Positions 32,560 through 40,665 of a DNA stretch of 64,000 nt are shown here, one piece after another. The stretch covers positions 1 through 64,000 of the forward strand of contig JUEB01000023.1 of assembly GCA_000802095.1 (NCBI GenBank), read 5' to 3'. The DNA is from Peptococcaceae bacterium BICA1-7. Its GTDB lineage: Bacteria > Bacillota > Desulfotomaculia > Desulfotomaculales > Desulfocucumaceae. Position 1 is the stretch's first letter, and each line of letters opens with the position of its first letter. The notes under the pieces are model-generated. The model made no database searches. It was given only the letters and a program-made list of their open reading frames with translations, and was not told where the DNA came from. The position numbers were made by a program, and so were the translations under genes.

Positions 32560-34413
32560 TCAGTCTCCCCTGCTGTTTATTGTAATATACCAGGTTATCT
32601 CGGTTCCCGTTTCAGGACTGCTTATTATTTGAAGACCTTTGCCATAGAGCTTTCTAAGTCTTGTGTCAATATTTGCAAGCCCTACACCTTTTCCATTTTC
32701 AGACTTAAGAACACTGAGCAGCTTTTTTTCATCCATGCCGATGCCGTTGTCTTTTACCTTAAAAATTAGCAGTCTTAATTCTTTTTTGACAGAAATATCA
32801 ATTCTGCCCCCTTCGGGCCTGGCCAATATACCGTGTATTACAGCATTTTCAATCAATGGCTGGAGCATGATCACGGGGACCCTTATCTCCAGATCCTCCG
32901 GAACCTCAAAGGTTACTTCAAGGCGCTCCTCAAAGCGTGCCTTTTCTATCTCAACATATGCCTTGGCAAGCTCTATTTCATTTTTAAGAGGCACAAACTG
33001 GCTTAAGTCTTTAAAATCGAAGGTTCTTCTGAGATAATGACTAAAATCCGTCAGGAGGCTTCTTGCTTTCTCCATATCGTAATGTGAGATGGAAATGAAG
33101 GTATTCAGGGCATTATATAAGAAATGAGGCTTTATCTGGGCCTGCAAAAAAGCCAGCTCGGCAGCGGTTTTACGGTCATGGAACAGCTTTACCCGATGAG
33201 CCTGTATGACCATCTGGAGGAGCATAAAAAGAAACAGCCCTCCATAAAAAATCTCGCCAAAATCACTTTGTATAATATTAGTCCGGTATAGGATATCATG
33301 TACATCTGTAATCAGTAGAATAATCATGCCGATTACATTCAGCCAGCCATCTTTATTCCCTTTTTTTATTCCTATGGAAACAATCATAACCGTACAAAAA
33401 ACGCCAAGAACAGCAAGAAGATTGCTTATACTGCCGAGCCTTGTATAGAAGGCCGGAGGCGTAAAAATATACAGTGACTGGCCAATAACAGAAAGTATGA
33501 GTAAGACCTTTAATACAATGCCCGAAACTTTTGAGGGGAAAAGCTCATGTACATACAGCACGAGAAAAAACAGAACCCAGGTTGTTGATGAATACCATAA
33601 AAAAATAACGGAACTGAGGCTTAAAAAAGGAAGAAGCCTTGGAATGATATACTGCCCCACCATATCCACCATAAGTATTGTAAATATACAAAGCCCGGCA
33701 AAGTACAGAGAATATTTTTGCTCTCTATTCAAAATGAAAAGAGCAAAGTAAAAAAGTGCAATAATTAGCAGTGCTCCTATAAGAACAGTTTCTTTTCCCA
33801 TGGCGCTGTCATGAAGGTCCAGAATTTCCCCGGCGCTCCCCATTGACATACTGTACCAGAAGCCGCCTCCCCTGGCATAGTGAAAATTAGACACCTGAAT
33901 GATGATGTCAAACTGGCTGGCGGGAGTACTAAATATTACTGCCTGTGGCCTGTATTCACCCACTTCCTCTGCGGCTGCTGAGGCTACTCTGCCATTTGAG
34001 GCCACCAGCTTTTCGTCGATAAATATGTTATAAGCACTGGAAAAGGTATAAATATTGAGCCCCAGCATGGTTCCTGCCGGAAGGCCTGTATCAACACGAA
34101 GTCTGTAGGTGGCAAAGCCTTCCCCGGGAAGCTTTTCGCCAGTTAGTGAATATTCATTCCATACACCGGGCACATAGGCAATCAAGTCCGGCTTTTCTTC
34201 CTGTAAATCCCCATGGGTTAAAAGCCTGTTCCAATAAAACTCCCACTCACCATCAAGCTTTATGTTTCCATCTGTATTAAAGTCCCACTGTGCTAGATCT
34301 AATACTCCATTATGTATTCTGGTATTATCGGCAGCTGAAACATGGTAACAGCCTGCCAGGAATAAAATTATCAATATTAGAAAGGCGTAAGGGGTCAGGC
34401 TTGAATTTTTCAC
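32560..34413 (-). CDS. 7TMR-DISM sensor histidine kinase (LytS-type kinase core)
   Basis: A 617-residue membrane protein starting at GTG. It has a signal peptide with a lipobox-like LFLAGC, an extracytoplasmic 7TMR-DISM carbohydrate-binding-like domain (about 40-190, NGVLDLAQWDFNTDG to FDIIIQVSNFHYARGG) and seven membrane segments (about 200-400). A His_kinase domain with the phospho-acceptor motif KPHFLYNALNTF and an HATPase_c domain (VIMLQPLIENAVIHG, GIGMDEK, GVGLANIDTRL) follow. The partner is the REC-SARP regulator just downstream. The first codons are part of a REP-like repeat (34391-34476), so the N-terminus may have been remodelled. A fragment similar to its sensor start occurs near 52.7 kb. 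Confidence 0.9.
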   Translation of the reverse strand: MKNSSLTPYAFLILIILFLAGCYHVSAADNTRIHNGVLDLAQWDFNTDGNIKLDGEWEFYWNRLLTHGDLQEEKPDLIAYVPGVWNEYSLTGEKLPGEGFATYRLRVDTGLPAGTMLGLNIYTFSSAYNIFIDEKLVASNGRVASAAAEEVGEYRPQAVIFSTPASQFDIIIQVSNFHYARGGGFWYSMSMGSAGEILDLHDSAMGKETVLIGALLIIALFYFALFILNREQKYSLYFAGLCIFTILMVDMVGQYIIPRLLPFLSLSSVIFLWYSSTTWVLFFLVLYVHELFPSKVSGIVLKVLLILSVIGQSLYIFTPPAFYTRLGSISNLLAVLGVFCTVMIVSIGIKKGNKDGWLNVIGMIILLITDVHDILYRTNIIQSDFGEIFYGGLFLFMLLQMVIQAHRVKLFHDRKTAAELAFLQAQIKPHFLYNALNTFISISHYDMEKARSLLTDFSHYLRRTFDFKDLSQFVPLKNEIELAKAYVEIEKARFEERLEVTFEVPEDLEIRVPVIMLQPLIENAVIHGILARPEGGRIDISVKKELRLLIFKVKDNGIGMDEKKLLSVLKSENGKGVGLANIDTRLRKLYGKGLQIISSPETGTEITWYITINSRGD

Positions 34414-34476
34414 TTACTGCTTCCCACCTTTTAAACACATGCCACAAAAGGGAATATTTCAGGCCTGACCCTTTCT
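34389..34476. repeat. REP-like inverted repeat overlapping the kinase start
   Basis: GGGGTCAGGCTTGAATTTTT (from 34391) and AATATTTCAGGCCTGACCC (to 34476) are inverse copies of one palindromic unit about 40 bases apart. The left copy is also the first codons of the histidine kinase gene. The type resembles the REP sequences of REP-associated tyrosine transposases. Confidence 0.6.
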
Positions 34477-34602
34477 TGTTGGCATAATATCCTTTATTTG
34501 CCAATTATACCGTAGATGGAATATTAGTGCTTGTATTGTTATAACTTTTCAACGTCTACCTAACTTTTCCTGCGTTCTTACACTGCATGTATAAGCTACT
34601 GT

Positions 34603-35823
34603 TTAATTTTTTGAGCCTGGCTTTCCTGCCTCAAGCAGCACACTGCTTCCCAACATGAAAAAGCTCTGAGCAAACAGCAGAAAACCGGTTCCTATTAGTA
34701 ACCATTCAATTTTCACGAAGTCTGATACCGGCCCAAACACAAGCATTCCCAGCGGCATCATACTGCTGGATATCATCCCGAAAACACCAAATACTCTGCC
34801 AAGAAAATCTCCCTCTATTTTCTGCTGTAATAAAACAGTAAACGGTGTATTAAAGACCGGCATCACAATTCCTATTAGCCCCATGAAAAAAAGATATATC
34901 CAAAAAACAGGGACAATTCCAAGCGCAAAGGTACAGCAGCCAATAACAAGGTTTGACAGCACCATTGTGTGAATCTTGTTATTGAAACCACCCCAGGCAG
35001 CCATTATTATCCCCCCCACCATCATTCCGGCAGAAAAGGTGATTTCAATAGCCGTTAGTCGCCAAACATCGCTGCCAAAACTGCGTGTGACCTGTAGGGG
35101 TGTTAGAAATGCAACGGGTGCAACTAATATAAAGAATATTGCACAGAATAAGAAGAGCTTCTTGACAAACTCATGGTTTTTGATATAGGTGATGCCTTCA
35201 CGCATATCACTTAAATAGCTGATAGATTGGTTTTTCAAAGCTTTTGCATGGACAGGCACATGCAAAAACAAAAGTAAAATCAAAACCGCTATAACTGCCG
35301 TAATAACATCAATAAAGAATATCTTTTCTATGTTAGTCACAGTCAGAAGCAAGCCGCTTAGCATCGGGGCTACAAGCATAATCAGTGATTGTACACTCCC
35401 GTAAGTTGCGTTCACCTTGGTAAGCTTATCCTCCGGCACAAGCTGTGGAAGGAAAGCACCTACCGTCGGTATTTGAATTGCTGTTCCAAGAGCCCGCACA
35501 GCAGAAACGACGAATAACAACCATATAGCATCGTATCCTAACAAAAAAAGTATGGCTAAAATAAAAGTTGATAAGGCTATCATAGAATCCGACAAAACAA
35601 TGAGTATCTTTCGATTATAGCGGTCAGCCCACACTCCTGCGAAAGGAGAAAGGAAAAAGGTGGGTAAAAACCCGCAAATAATTGCTATTGTCATCATTAC
35701 ACCAGATTGTGTCTTTAAAGTAATATGCCACCCGATTGCATACTGGACCAGCAACGATCCAAAAAGAGATATGGTCTGGCTGGACAAAAAGAGTATTACG
35801 TTCTTCTTCCATTCTTTATTCAT
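34603..35823 (-). CDS. MFS exporter (MFS_3, macrolide-efflux/EntS-like)
   Basis: A 406-residue protein with twelve predicted membrane segments. MFS signatures are the loop 2-3 motif FAGVWADRYNRKILIVLSD and VRALGTAIQIPTVGAFLPQLV. The last is typical of the Mef/EntS branch that exports macrolides or siderophores. The 5' leader carries a terminator and a short open reading frame, as drug-inducible transporters often do. The substrate is unknown. Confidence 0.87.
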   Translation of the reverse strand: MNKEWKKNVILFLSSQTISLFGSLLVQYAIGWHITLKTQSGVMMTIAIICGFLPTFFLSPFAGVWADRYNRKILIVLSDSMIALSTFILAILFLLGYDAIWLLFVVSAVRALGTAIQIPTVGAFLPQLVPEDKLTKVNATYGSVQSLIMLVAPMLSGLLLTVTNIEKIFFIDVITAVIAVLILLLFLHVPVHAKALKNQSISYLSDMREGITYIKNHEFVKKLFLFCAIFFILVAPVAFLTPLQVTRSFGSDVWRLTAIEITFSAGMMVGGIIMAAWGGFNNKIHTMVLSNLVIGCCTFALGIVPVFWIYLFFMGLIGIVMPVFNTPFTVLLQQKIEGDFLGRVFGVFGMISSSMMPLGMLVFGPVSDFVKIEWLLIGTGFLLFAQSFFMLGSSVLLEAGKPGSKN

Positions 35824-35921
35824 ATATTTATAACCTCTCCAATCATTGTCATCATGATTATTTTACGCTGTCCGGTCTATTATCCTGCATTGTAGCCAAA
35901 TGAAACAATTCCTCCATTTCG

Positions 35922-35993
35922 TTAAAACAAAAAGCACAGGCTGGCTACCTGTGCTTTGAGTAAACGGGAGTTGTATAACAAACGCATGGTCAT
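35922..35993 (-). CDS. putative leader peptide of the MFS gene
   Basis: A short frame from ATG 35993 (or 35987) to TAA 35922 reads M-T-M-R-L-L-Y-N-S-R-L-L-K-A-Q-V-A-S and ends in the T-run of the leader terminator at 35931-35957. It recalls the small peptides before mef/msr-type efflux genes. No ribosome binding site is visible, which is the main weakness. Confidence 0.35.
   Translation of the reverse strand: MTMRLLYNSRLLKAQVASLCFLF
35925..35957 (-). terminator. leader terminator / attenuator of the MFS gene
   Basis: AAAGCACAGG (35931-35940) and CCTGTGCTTT (35948-35957) form a 10-bp stem with a 7-nt loop. The minus strand follows with TTTTTGTTTTAACG. It lies 108 bases before the MFS start codon, on the same strand, so transcripts starting further upstream would stop here unless relieved. 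Confidence 0.7.
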
Positions 35994-36029
35994 GTGGAAG
36001 AAGAGTATTGTGATTCTATTTTAAGACAC

Positions 36030-36065
36030 AAAAAAGAGGGTAGATTTGTCCCACCACCCTCTTTA
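36030..36065 (-). terminator. second hairpin with T-run upstream of the MFS gene
   Basis: AAAGAGGGT and ACCCTCTTT arms enclose about 15 bases; the minus strand continues TTTTTTG. It is either a terminator for an upstream unit or a first stage of the MFS leader. Confidence 0.6.
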
Positions 36066-36100
36066 ACGTTTTCATATACATAGATATATTATCGTTAATT

Positions 36101-36232
36101 AGGTTGTCTTAAAAATAGGCAGACCAATCCCGATTACTCTACACATAGGTAGAGCCTTTAAGCACTATTAAATTAGTTGCATAAAGTATTGAATCGGAAT
36201 CTAAAGATGCCTACCATCCTAAAACAACCCTC
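36101..36232. repeat. imperfect palindromic element in the 614-base gene-free gap
   Basis: The left end TAGGTTGTCTTAAAAATAGG and the right end, read inversely (GGGTTGTTTTAGGATGGTAGG), are similar. ATCCCGATT and ATTCCGATT sit inside them, and a small CTCTAC/GTAGAG hairpin lies in the middle. No coding frame is seen. The remainder of the gap (36233-36437) holds a CACAGG/CCTGTG hairpin near 36385-36430, a possible terminator for the flavoprotein gene. Confidence 0.4.
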
Positions 36233-36437
36233 CCATCCAAGTCAACAAAATGATATCATACATATTTATTATTTACAATATCCTGTTAACTAACATTAAA
36301 TGGCCATCAAGGCAATAGTATTATCATTTTATTCCATAACCTTTACCCACACGGCACACCCACGCGTGTGTCCATAGCGAAAAGCCACAGGAACCGGGGG
36401 TAGGATTATCCAACCTGGGCTCCCCCTGTGAATAAAT

Positions 36438-37073
36438 TTAACGAATAAAATTGGTATACATTTTTCTTTCTCTTTCAGGTTCTTTAACCGATCCTTTTCC
36501 GTTTTCGACCAGTTTCATAAGCCATGCCATGTTTTTACCCAGGACTCTCATGATTTGTACCCCTTCTTCGTCCTGCAGCGCTTCACCCGGCCTGGTGCCA
36601 TGAATAACATTCCAATAATTTGAAGTTGGTATCAACATTTCTGAATAACTGATATAGTGGTTTAGCTGGTCCAAGGTTGGGACTCCACCAGAACGTCTTA
36701 CGGCAACAACAGCAGCACCAACCTTGTGTCTTAACATTCCATTATTATTACTGGTCACATAGAAAGCTCTATCTAAAAAAGCTTTCAAAGTTGCCCCTAT
36801 TGATGAATAATGAACCGGTGATCCTATAATTATTCCATCTGCTTCTTTCATTTTTTGAATCCATTCATTAACCTCATCACCCGGATACATGCACTTTTCG
36901 TCTCTGTTTTTGGCGCATTTATTGCATGCAATACATCCTCTAATTGATTTATTTCCCACATGAATAACTTCTGTATTTATTCCTTCTTTCTCCAGTTCAT
37001 CCAGCACTATTTTTATTGCATGATAAGTATTACCCTCTTTATTAGGACTTCCGTTAAAAGCTACGACTTTCAT
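36438..37073 (-). CDS. iron-sulfur flavoprotein / NADPH-dependent FMN reductase-like protein
   Basis: ATG at 37073 has AGGAGG 8 bases upstream and is preferred over the longer frame. About 211 residues: flavodoxin-like FMN site FNGSPNKEGNTYHAI, a compact cysteine motif CIACNKCAKNRDEKC (4Fe-4S type of the Isf family), SPVHYSSIGATLKAFLDR and a C-terminal helical end. Such proteins move electrons between ferredoxin and small acceptors in anaerobes. It is a single gene between two surface and transport regions. Confidence 0.85.
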   Translation of the reverse strand: MKVVAFNGSPNKEGNTYHAIKIVLDELEKEGINTEVIHVGNKSIRGCIACNKCAKNRDEKCMYPGDEVNEWIQKMKEADGIIIGSPVHYSSIGATLKAFLDRAFYVTSNNNGMLRHKVGAAVVAVRRSGGVPTLDQLNHYISYSEMLIPTSNYWNVIHGTRPGEALQDEEGVQIMRVLGKNMAWLMKLVENGKGSVKEPERERKMYTNFIR

Positions 37074-37198
37074 TTTATTAACCTCCTCATGCCGGTTGTA
37101 TTTAATTTTGCCCATACCATGATTAAGTATATACAATTTTAAAGTATTGGACAAGCACAGACTTTTTGGTTAGTTATATGCTCAGCAAAATTATAAAT

Positions 37199-37251
37199 AA
37201 AAAGCAGACAAACAGTTTTTTTTATTTCTTCTTAACCTGCTATCTGCTTTA
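37199..37251 (-). terminator. terminator of the GLUG/SLH gene
   Basis: AAAGCAGA and TCTGCTTT are outer arms, with an inner ACAG/CTG pairing and a T-run on the minus strand (CTGCTTTTTATTT). It lies about 30 bases after the stop codon. Confidence 0.6.
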
Positions 37252-37279
37252 GTTATTCTTTTTCCATATCTTACTTGCC

Positions 37280-40200
37280 TTATTCTTGCCTGGCCCACGT
37301 TTGGAATTCACCTCTTCTATTATATATTCTATACAGGAGCACAGATGCTTCCGCTCTGGTGGTATTGCCCATGGGATCAACCTGACCACCACTGCCGGCT
37401 ATCAAACCTTCCTTTACTAAAGAGGCGACGCTGTTCAATGCATAGGATGCTATAAGGGATTTGTCGGCAAATTTATCCAGATCGGAAACCGTGCCCTGCT
37501 GTTCCACTTTACCCAGCAGCCTTAGTGCCCTCTCGGTCAGTACCATCATGTCCTGTCTGGTAATGCCTGCGTCAGGGTTAAATTTGTTGTCTCCGATACC
37601 ACCGGAGATACCAAGTTTTTTCGCTATGGCTATCTCCTTATAGTAATAGGCATCACTACTTATATCATCAAAGTTACCATCGAACCTTGCATTGACACCA
37701 AGGGTTCTGAACAGAAAGTAAAGGAAATCTGCCCTTGTGATGTTACTTTGAGGGGCGAATTCTTTTTCCGATGTGCCCTTCAATATCCCTTTGGACGTAA
37801 GCGCCTCGATTTGCTCCCTCGCCCATTCCGCACCGCCCAGGTCGACGAAGGTTTTATGCACATAGGCTACGGCATAATGGCTGAAATGGGTGCAGATAAA
37901 AGTCACGGCGCCGGTGACAGGGCCGTAGCGGCCGCTGGGCACCGGGACCGGGCTGCTGCTGCCGTCGATATACCACACTACAATATGATCGGGGTCGGCC
38001 TGTTCTTCCGCTATCGGAGTATATGGGATGGATACTGTCACCGGTGCATCGGGGTTGTTCCACTCCGTCCGTTCTCCGTCCACCATAAGAGTAAGCTGCA
38101 CCAGTGGCCTGTCGCCTATGGCTGCCTTCACTTGGTCAGTCAGACCCGTTTTGTCGCCCTGACCAATGGTGATGCCGGCTTTTTCTCCATTGAATCCCGA
38201 AAACATGTTGCCCGGTATGGCAATGCTGCCCATTTCAGTGGAAAAAGTCAGTGTGCCTTCCCCCCGGGAGCCTGACAGGGTGGACGCAGGAATTTCCATG
38301 GTATAGGCCTTCACTCCCGGGATGGCGGGAACGTTTAAGACAGCAGATCCTTGGCCGTTAAAAATACTCCCGGCTACACTTCCCAGGTCCACCGTTGCGC
38401 TGCCCGCTTCAGCATTGACCTTGACCGCCAGGGTTGTTTCGTTTGCATCTGTTCCGGTAAAAACCGCAGTGTAAGTTGGCGAAGCGGCTCGGGTTCCGCC
38501 GCCGCTATGGTGGCTATGGGGCGTTAACCACTGGGCATAGACTGTTATGTCGGCGTTGACGATGGTATCTTCCGTGAATTGGTCACCGCTGCCGTCACCC
38601 GCCTTGTTCCATCCGGTAAATGTTTTACCCGGACAGGTGGGAGATACCGGCAGACTTCCTGCCCTATTGCCTCTTACTATTGCCTTCTGGCCGGGATTTG
38701 CCCCGGTATCCCCGCCATTTTCATCAAAGGTTACCCACACCAAATCTGCAGGAATAAGAACAGGATAACCGTCGTTGGAACCGGCAACTATGCTCCATAC
38801 TGAAAATATACCCTGCTTGTTTGCTTCAAGCAGATCGCCAAACTCCTGGCTTTTCATCTGAACGGAGGTTTTTGCCGGAGCCCGTTCCGCCGCCAGGGGA
38901 ATGGCAGTGCCGCCTATACCAGTCAGGTTGGCGTCACTGTTCCAATAGCCATAGGATATGTAATGACTGACGTCTCCCTCTTCCTTACCCGCGAAACCTC
39001 CAACTAAAGCCCCGGTTCCTCCCGTCACCCCGCCTGTGGAATAACAGTTTGCAGTCAGAGAGTAGTGATTATATCCTGCGATACCTCCGGCATTTGAACC
39101 GTCCCCGCCTTCCACGTCGCCCCTGGCATAGCTGTTATTAACATAGCTGTTGACACCGCTTATGTATCCAATGAGCCCGCCGGCGGATGAAAAATCCCCG
39201 CCTGTCACCTTTCCTTGGGCGTAGCTTTCGTATACCTCGCCGGAACTGCTGCCTATCAGTCCCCCTGTATATGCATCTGCACCGGCTCCGCCTGTCACGT
39301 CTCCTTCCGCGTGGCTTTGGTTTACCTCTCCCGCATTGTTTCCGATCAAACCGCCGGAATAGGAACCATCCCCGCCTGTTGTAATTCCTTTGGCATAGCT
39401 TTCGGAGACAATGCTGTCAGCATCATTGTCTCCGATAAGTCCTCCGATATATGAAAGTGGACCGGCACCGCCTGTTACAGCGCCGTCTGCATAGCTTTCA
39501 GATATCAGGCCGGAATTATTCCGTCCAATCAGTCCGCCGGTATCTGAGCCATCCCCGCCTTCCACATCTCCTTCCGCATAGCTTCCTGAAACATTGCCGG
39601 AATTATTCCACCCAATCAGCCCGCCGATACTTGAATTATCCCCGCCTGTAACGTCCCCTCCTGCATGGCCGTCCAATATCTGGGATAATTCATTATAGCC
39701 AATCAGTCCGCCGATATATGAAGAACCCCCGCCTGATACATCTACTTCCGCGCTGCAGTCGGAAATATTACAACCTGACATTGACCCTATCAAGCCGCCC
39801 AGATAGCCGTCACTTACTCCCGTAACTCCCTGTGTATGGCAGCCTGTAATAGTGGCGCCCGCAACTTTACCCGCCAGGCAGCCCGCATATGATACCGGGG
39901 ATAAATACATTTCAGTATCCTGTATTATGACATCCCGGATGGTTGAATTAACAACATATCCGAAAAGGCCGGCGTAATCCAGGCTTGTTTCGGGGGTGCC
40001 GGGGCTGCCGATGGTCATATTTGATATCTCCCAGCCGTTGCCGTTAAATCTTCCAAAAAAGTGGTGCGCCGCATCCCCTATGGGAACCCAGTAATAGCCG
40101 GAAAGGTCTATGTTCTGGCCCAGTTCGATTACAGCACCGGAAAGGTCTGCGCCGCTGTTCACCTGCTCCGCTATCCAGGCCAGTTCCGAAGCATTTTGGA

Positions 40201-40351
40201 TGCTGTAGACATTACCAATAACGGTTGCCGGTACAGTGGCATGGCCAGTCCAGTAGTCGGCAGGGTCGGCCTGCGCCGGCCCCGCCAAAACCAGCGCCGA
40301 CACCGCCAGGAAAAAGGCCATAAAAAAGCCCAAAAATCTTATTTTTTTCAC
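37280..40351 (-). CDS. SLH surface protein with GLUG repeats
   Basis: The 1023-residue protein starts with a signal peptide (FLGFFMAFFLAVSALVLA). Residues about 30-500 hold about a dozen GLUG-type repeats (YIGGLIGYNELS, IGGLIGWNNSGNVSGSYAEG, SYIGGLIGDND), a beta-solenoid found in secreted adhesins. An InlB-type B repeat follows (FDENGGDTGANPGQ to ITVYAQW), then a beta-sandwich region ending FTHFSHYAV-like. Near-complete SLH domains form the C-terminus (GGAEWAREQIEALTSKGILKG, then KKLGISGGIGDNKFNPDAGI, then LNSVASLVKEGLIAG). It is anchored on the wall polymer and is probably an adhesin. It lies downstream of the other giant SLH genes but has its own terminator-bounded unit. Confidence 0.87.
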   Translation of the reverse strand: MKKIRFLGFFMAFFLAVSALVLAGPAQADPADYWTGHATVPATVIGNVYSIQNASELAWIAEQVNSGADLSGAVIELGQNIDLSGYYWVPIGDAAHHFFGRFNGNGWEISNMTIGSPGTPETSLDYAGLFGYVVNSTIRDVIIQDTEMYLSPVSYAGCLAGKVAGATITGCHTQGVTGVSDGYLGGLIGSMSGCNISDCSAEVDVSGGGSSYIGGLIGYNELSQILDGHAGGDVTGGDNSSIGGLIGWNNSGNVSGSYAEGDVEGGDGSDTGGLIGRNNSGLISESYADGAVTGGAGPLSYIGGLIGDNDADSIVSESYAKGITTGGDGSYSGGLIGNNAGEVNQSHAEGDVTGGAGADAYTGGLIGSSSGEVYESYAQGKVTGGDFSSAGGLIGYISGVNSYVNNSYARGDVEGGDGSNAGGIAGYNHYSLTANCYSTGGVTGGTGALVGGFAGKEEGDVSHYISYGYWNSDANLTGIGGTAIPLAAERAPAKTSVQMKSQEFGDLLEANKQGIFSVWSIVAGSNDGYPVLIPADLVWVTFDENGGDTGANPGQKAIVRGNRAGSLPVSPTCPGKTFTGWNKAGDGSGDQFTEDTIVNADITVYAQWLTPHSHHSGGGTRAASPTYTAVFTGTDANETTLAVKVNAEAGSATVDLGSVAGSIFNGQGSAVLNVPAIPGVKAYTMEIPASTLSGSRGEGTLTFSTEMGSIAIPGNMFSGFNGEKAGITIGQGDKTGLTDQVKAAIGDRPLVQLTLMVDGERTEWNNPDAPVTVSIPYTPIAEEQADPDHIVVWYIDGSSSPVPVPSGRYGPVTGAVTFICTHFSHYAVAYVHKTFVDLGGAEWAREQIEALTSKGILKGTSEKEFAPQSNITRADFLYFLFRTLGVNARFDGNFDDISSDAYYYKEIAIAKKLGISGGIGDNKFNPDAGITRQDMMVLTERALRLLGKVEQQGTVSDLDKFADKSLIASYALNSVASLVKEGLIAGSGGQVDPMGNTTRAEASVLLYRIYNRRGEFQTWARQE

Positions 40352-40609
40352 GCCATTAACCCCCTTAAGCCGGTTCCTCCCAACATCTCTTCCATCCTCC
40401 GCATCAATTCATCCAGTTGTGCTATGTAACAACACAATTCTGTTCCCCCTGGTAATATTTTATAGATTTTCACTTAACCATGACTTAACGGATTCTCAGG
40501 GTAAAAATGAAGAAAGCCTTTTCAATTGCAGACTTTCTTACCTATATGGAAATAAATTGTAATATAAATAATTCTTTTAAAAGAGTCGATTCTTAAAAGA
40601 GTCGACCTT

Positions 40610-40653
40610 AATAAGAACCCCCCGGCAATTCAATTTTCCGGGGGGTTCTTATT
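40610..40653 (-). terminator. terminator of the DUF6273/SLH gene
   Basis: AATAAGAACCCCCCGG and CCGGGGGGTTCTTATT form a perfect 16-bp stem with a 12-nt loop, 13 bases past the stop codon. The rest of the 314-base gap to 40351 holds a direct repeat of AAAAGAGTCGA at 40578-40604 and otherwise nothing I can assign. Confidence 0.9.
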
Positions 40654-40665
40654 ATAAATTTAAAT

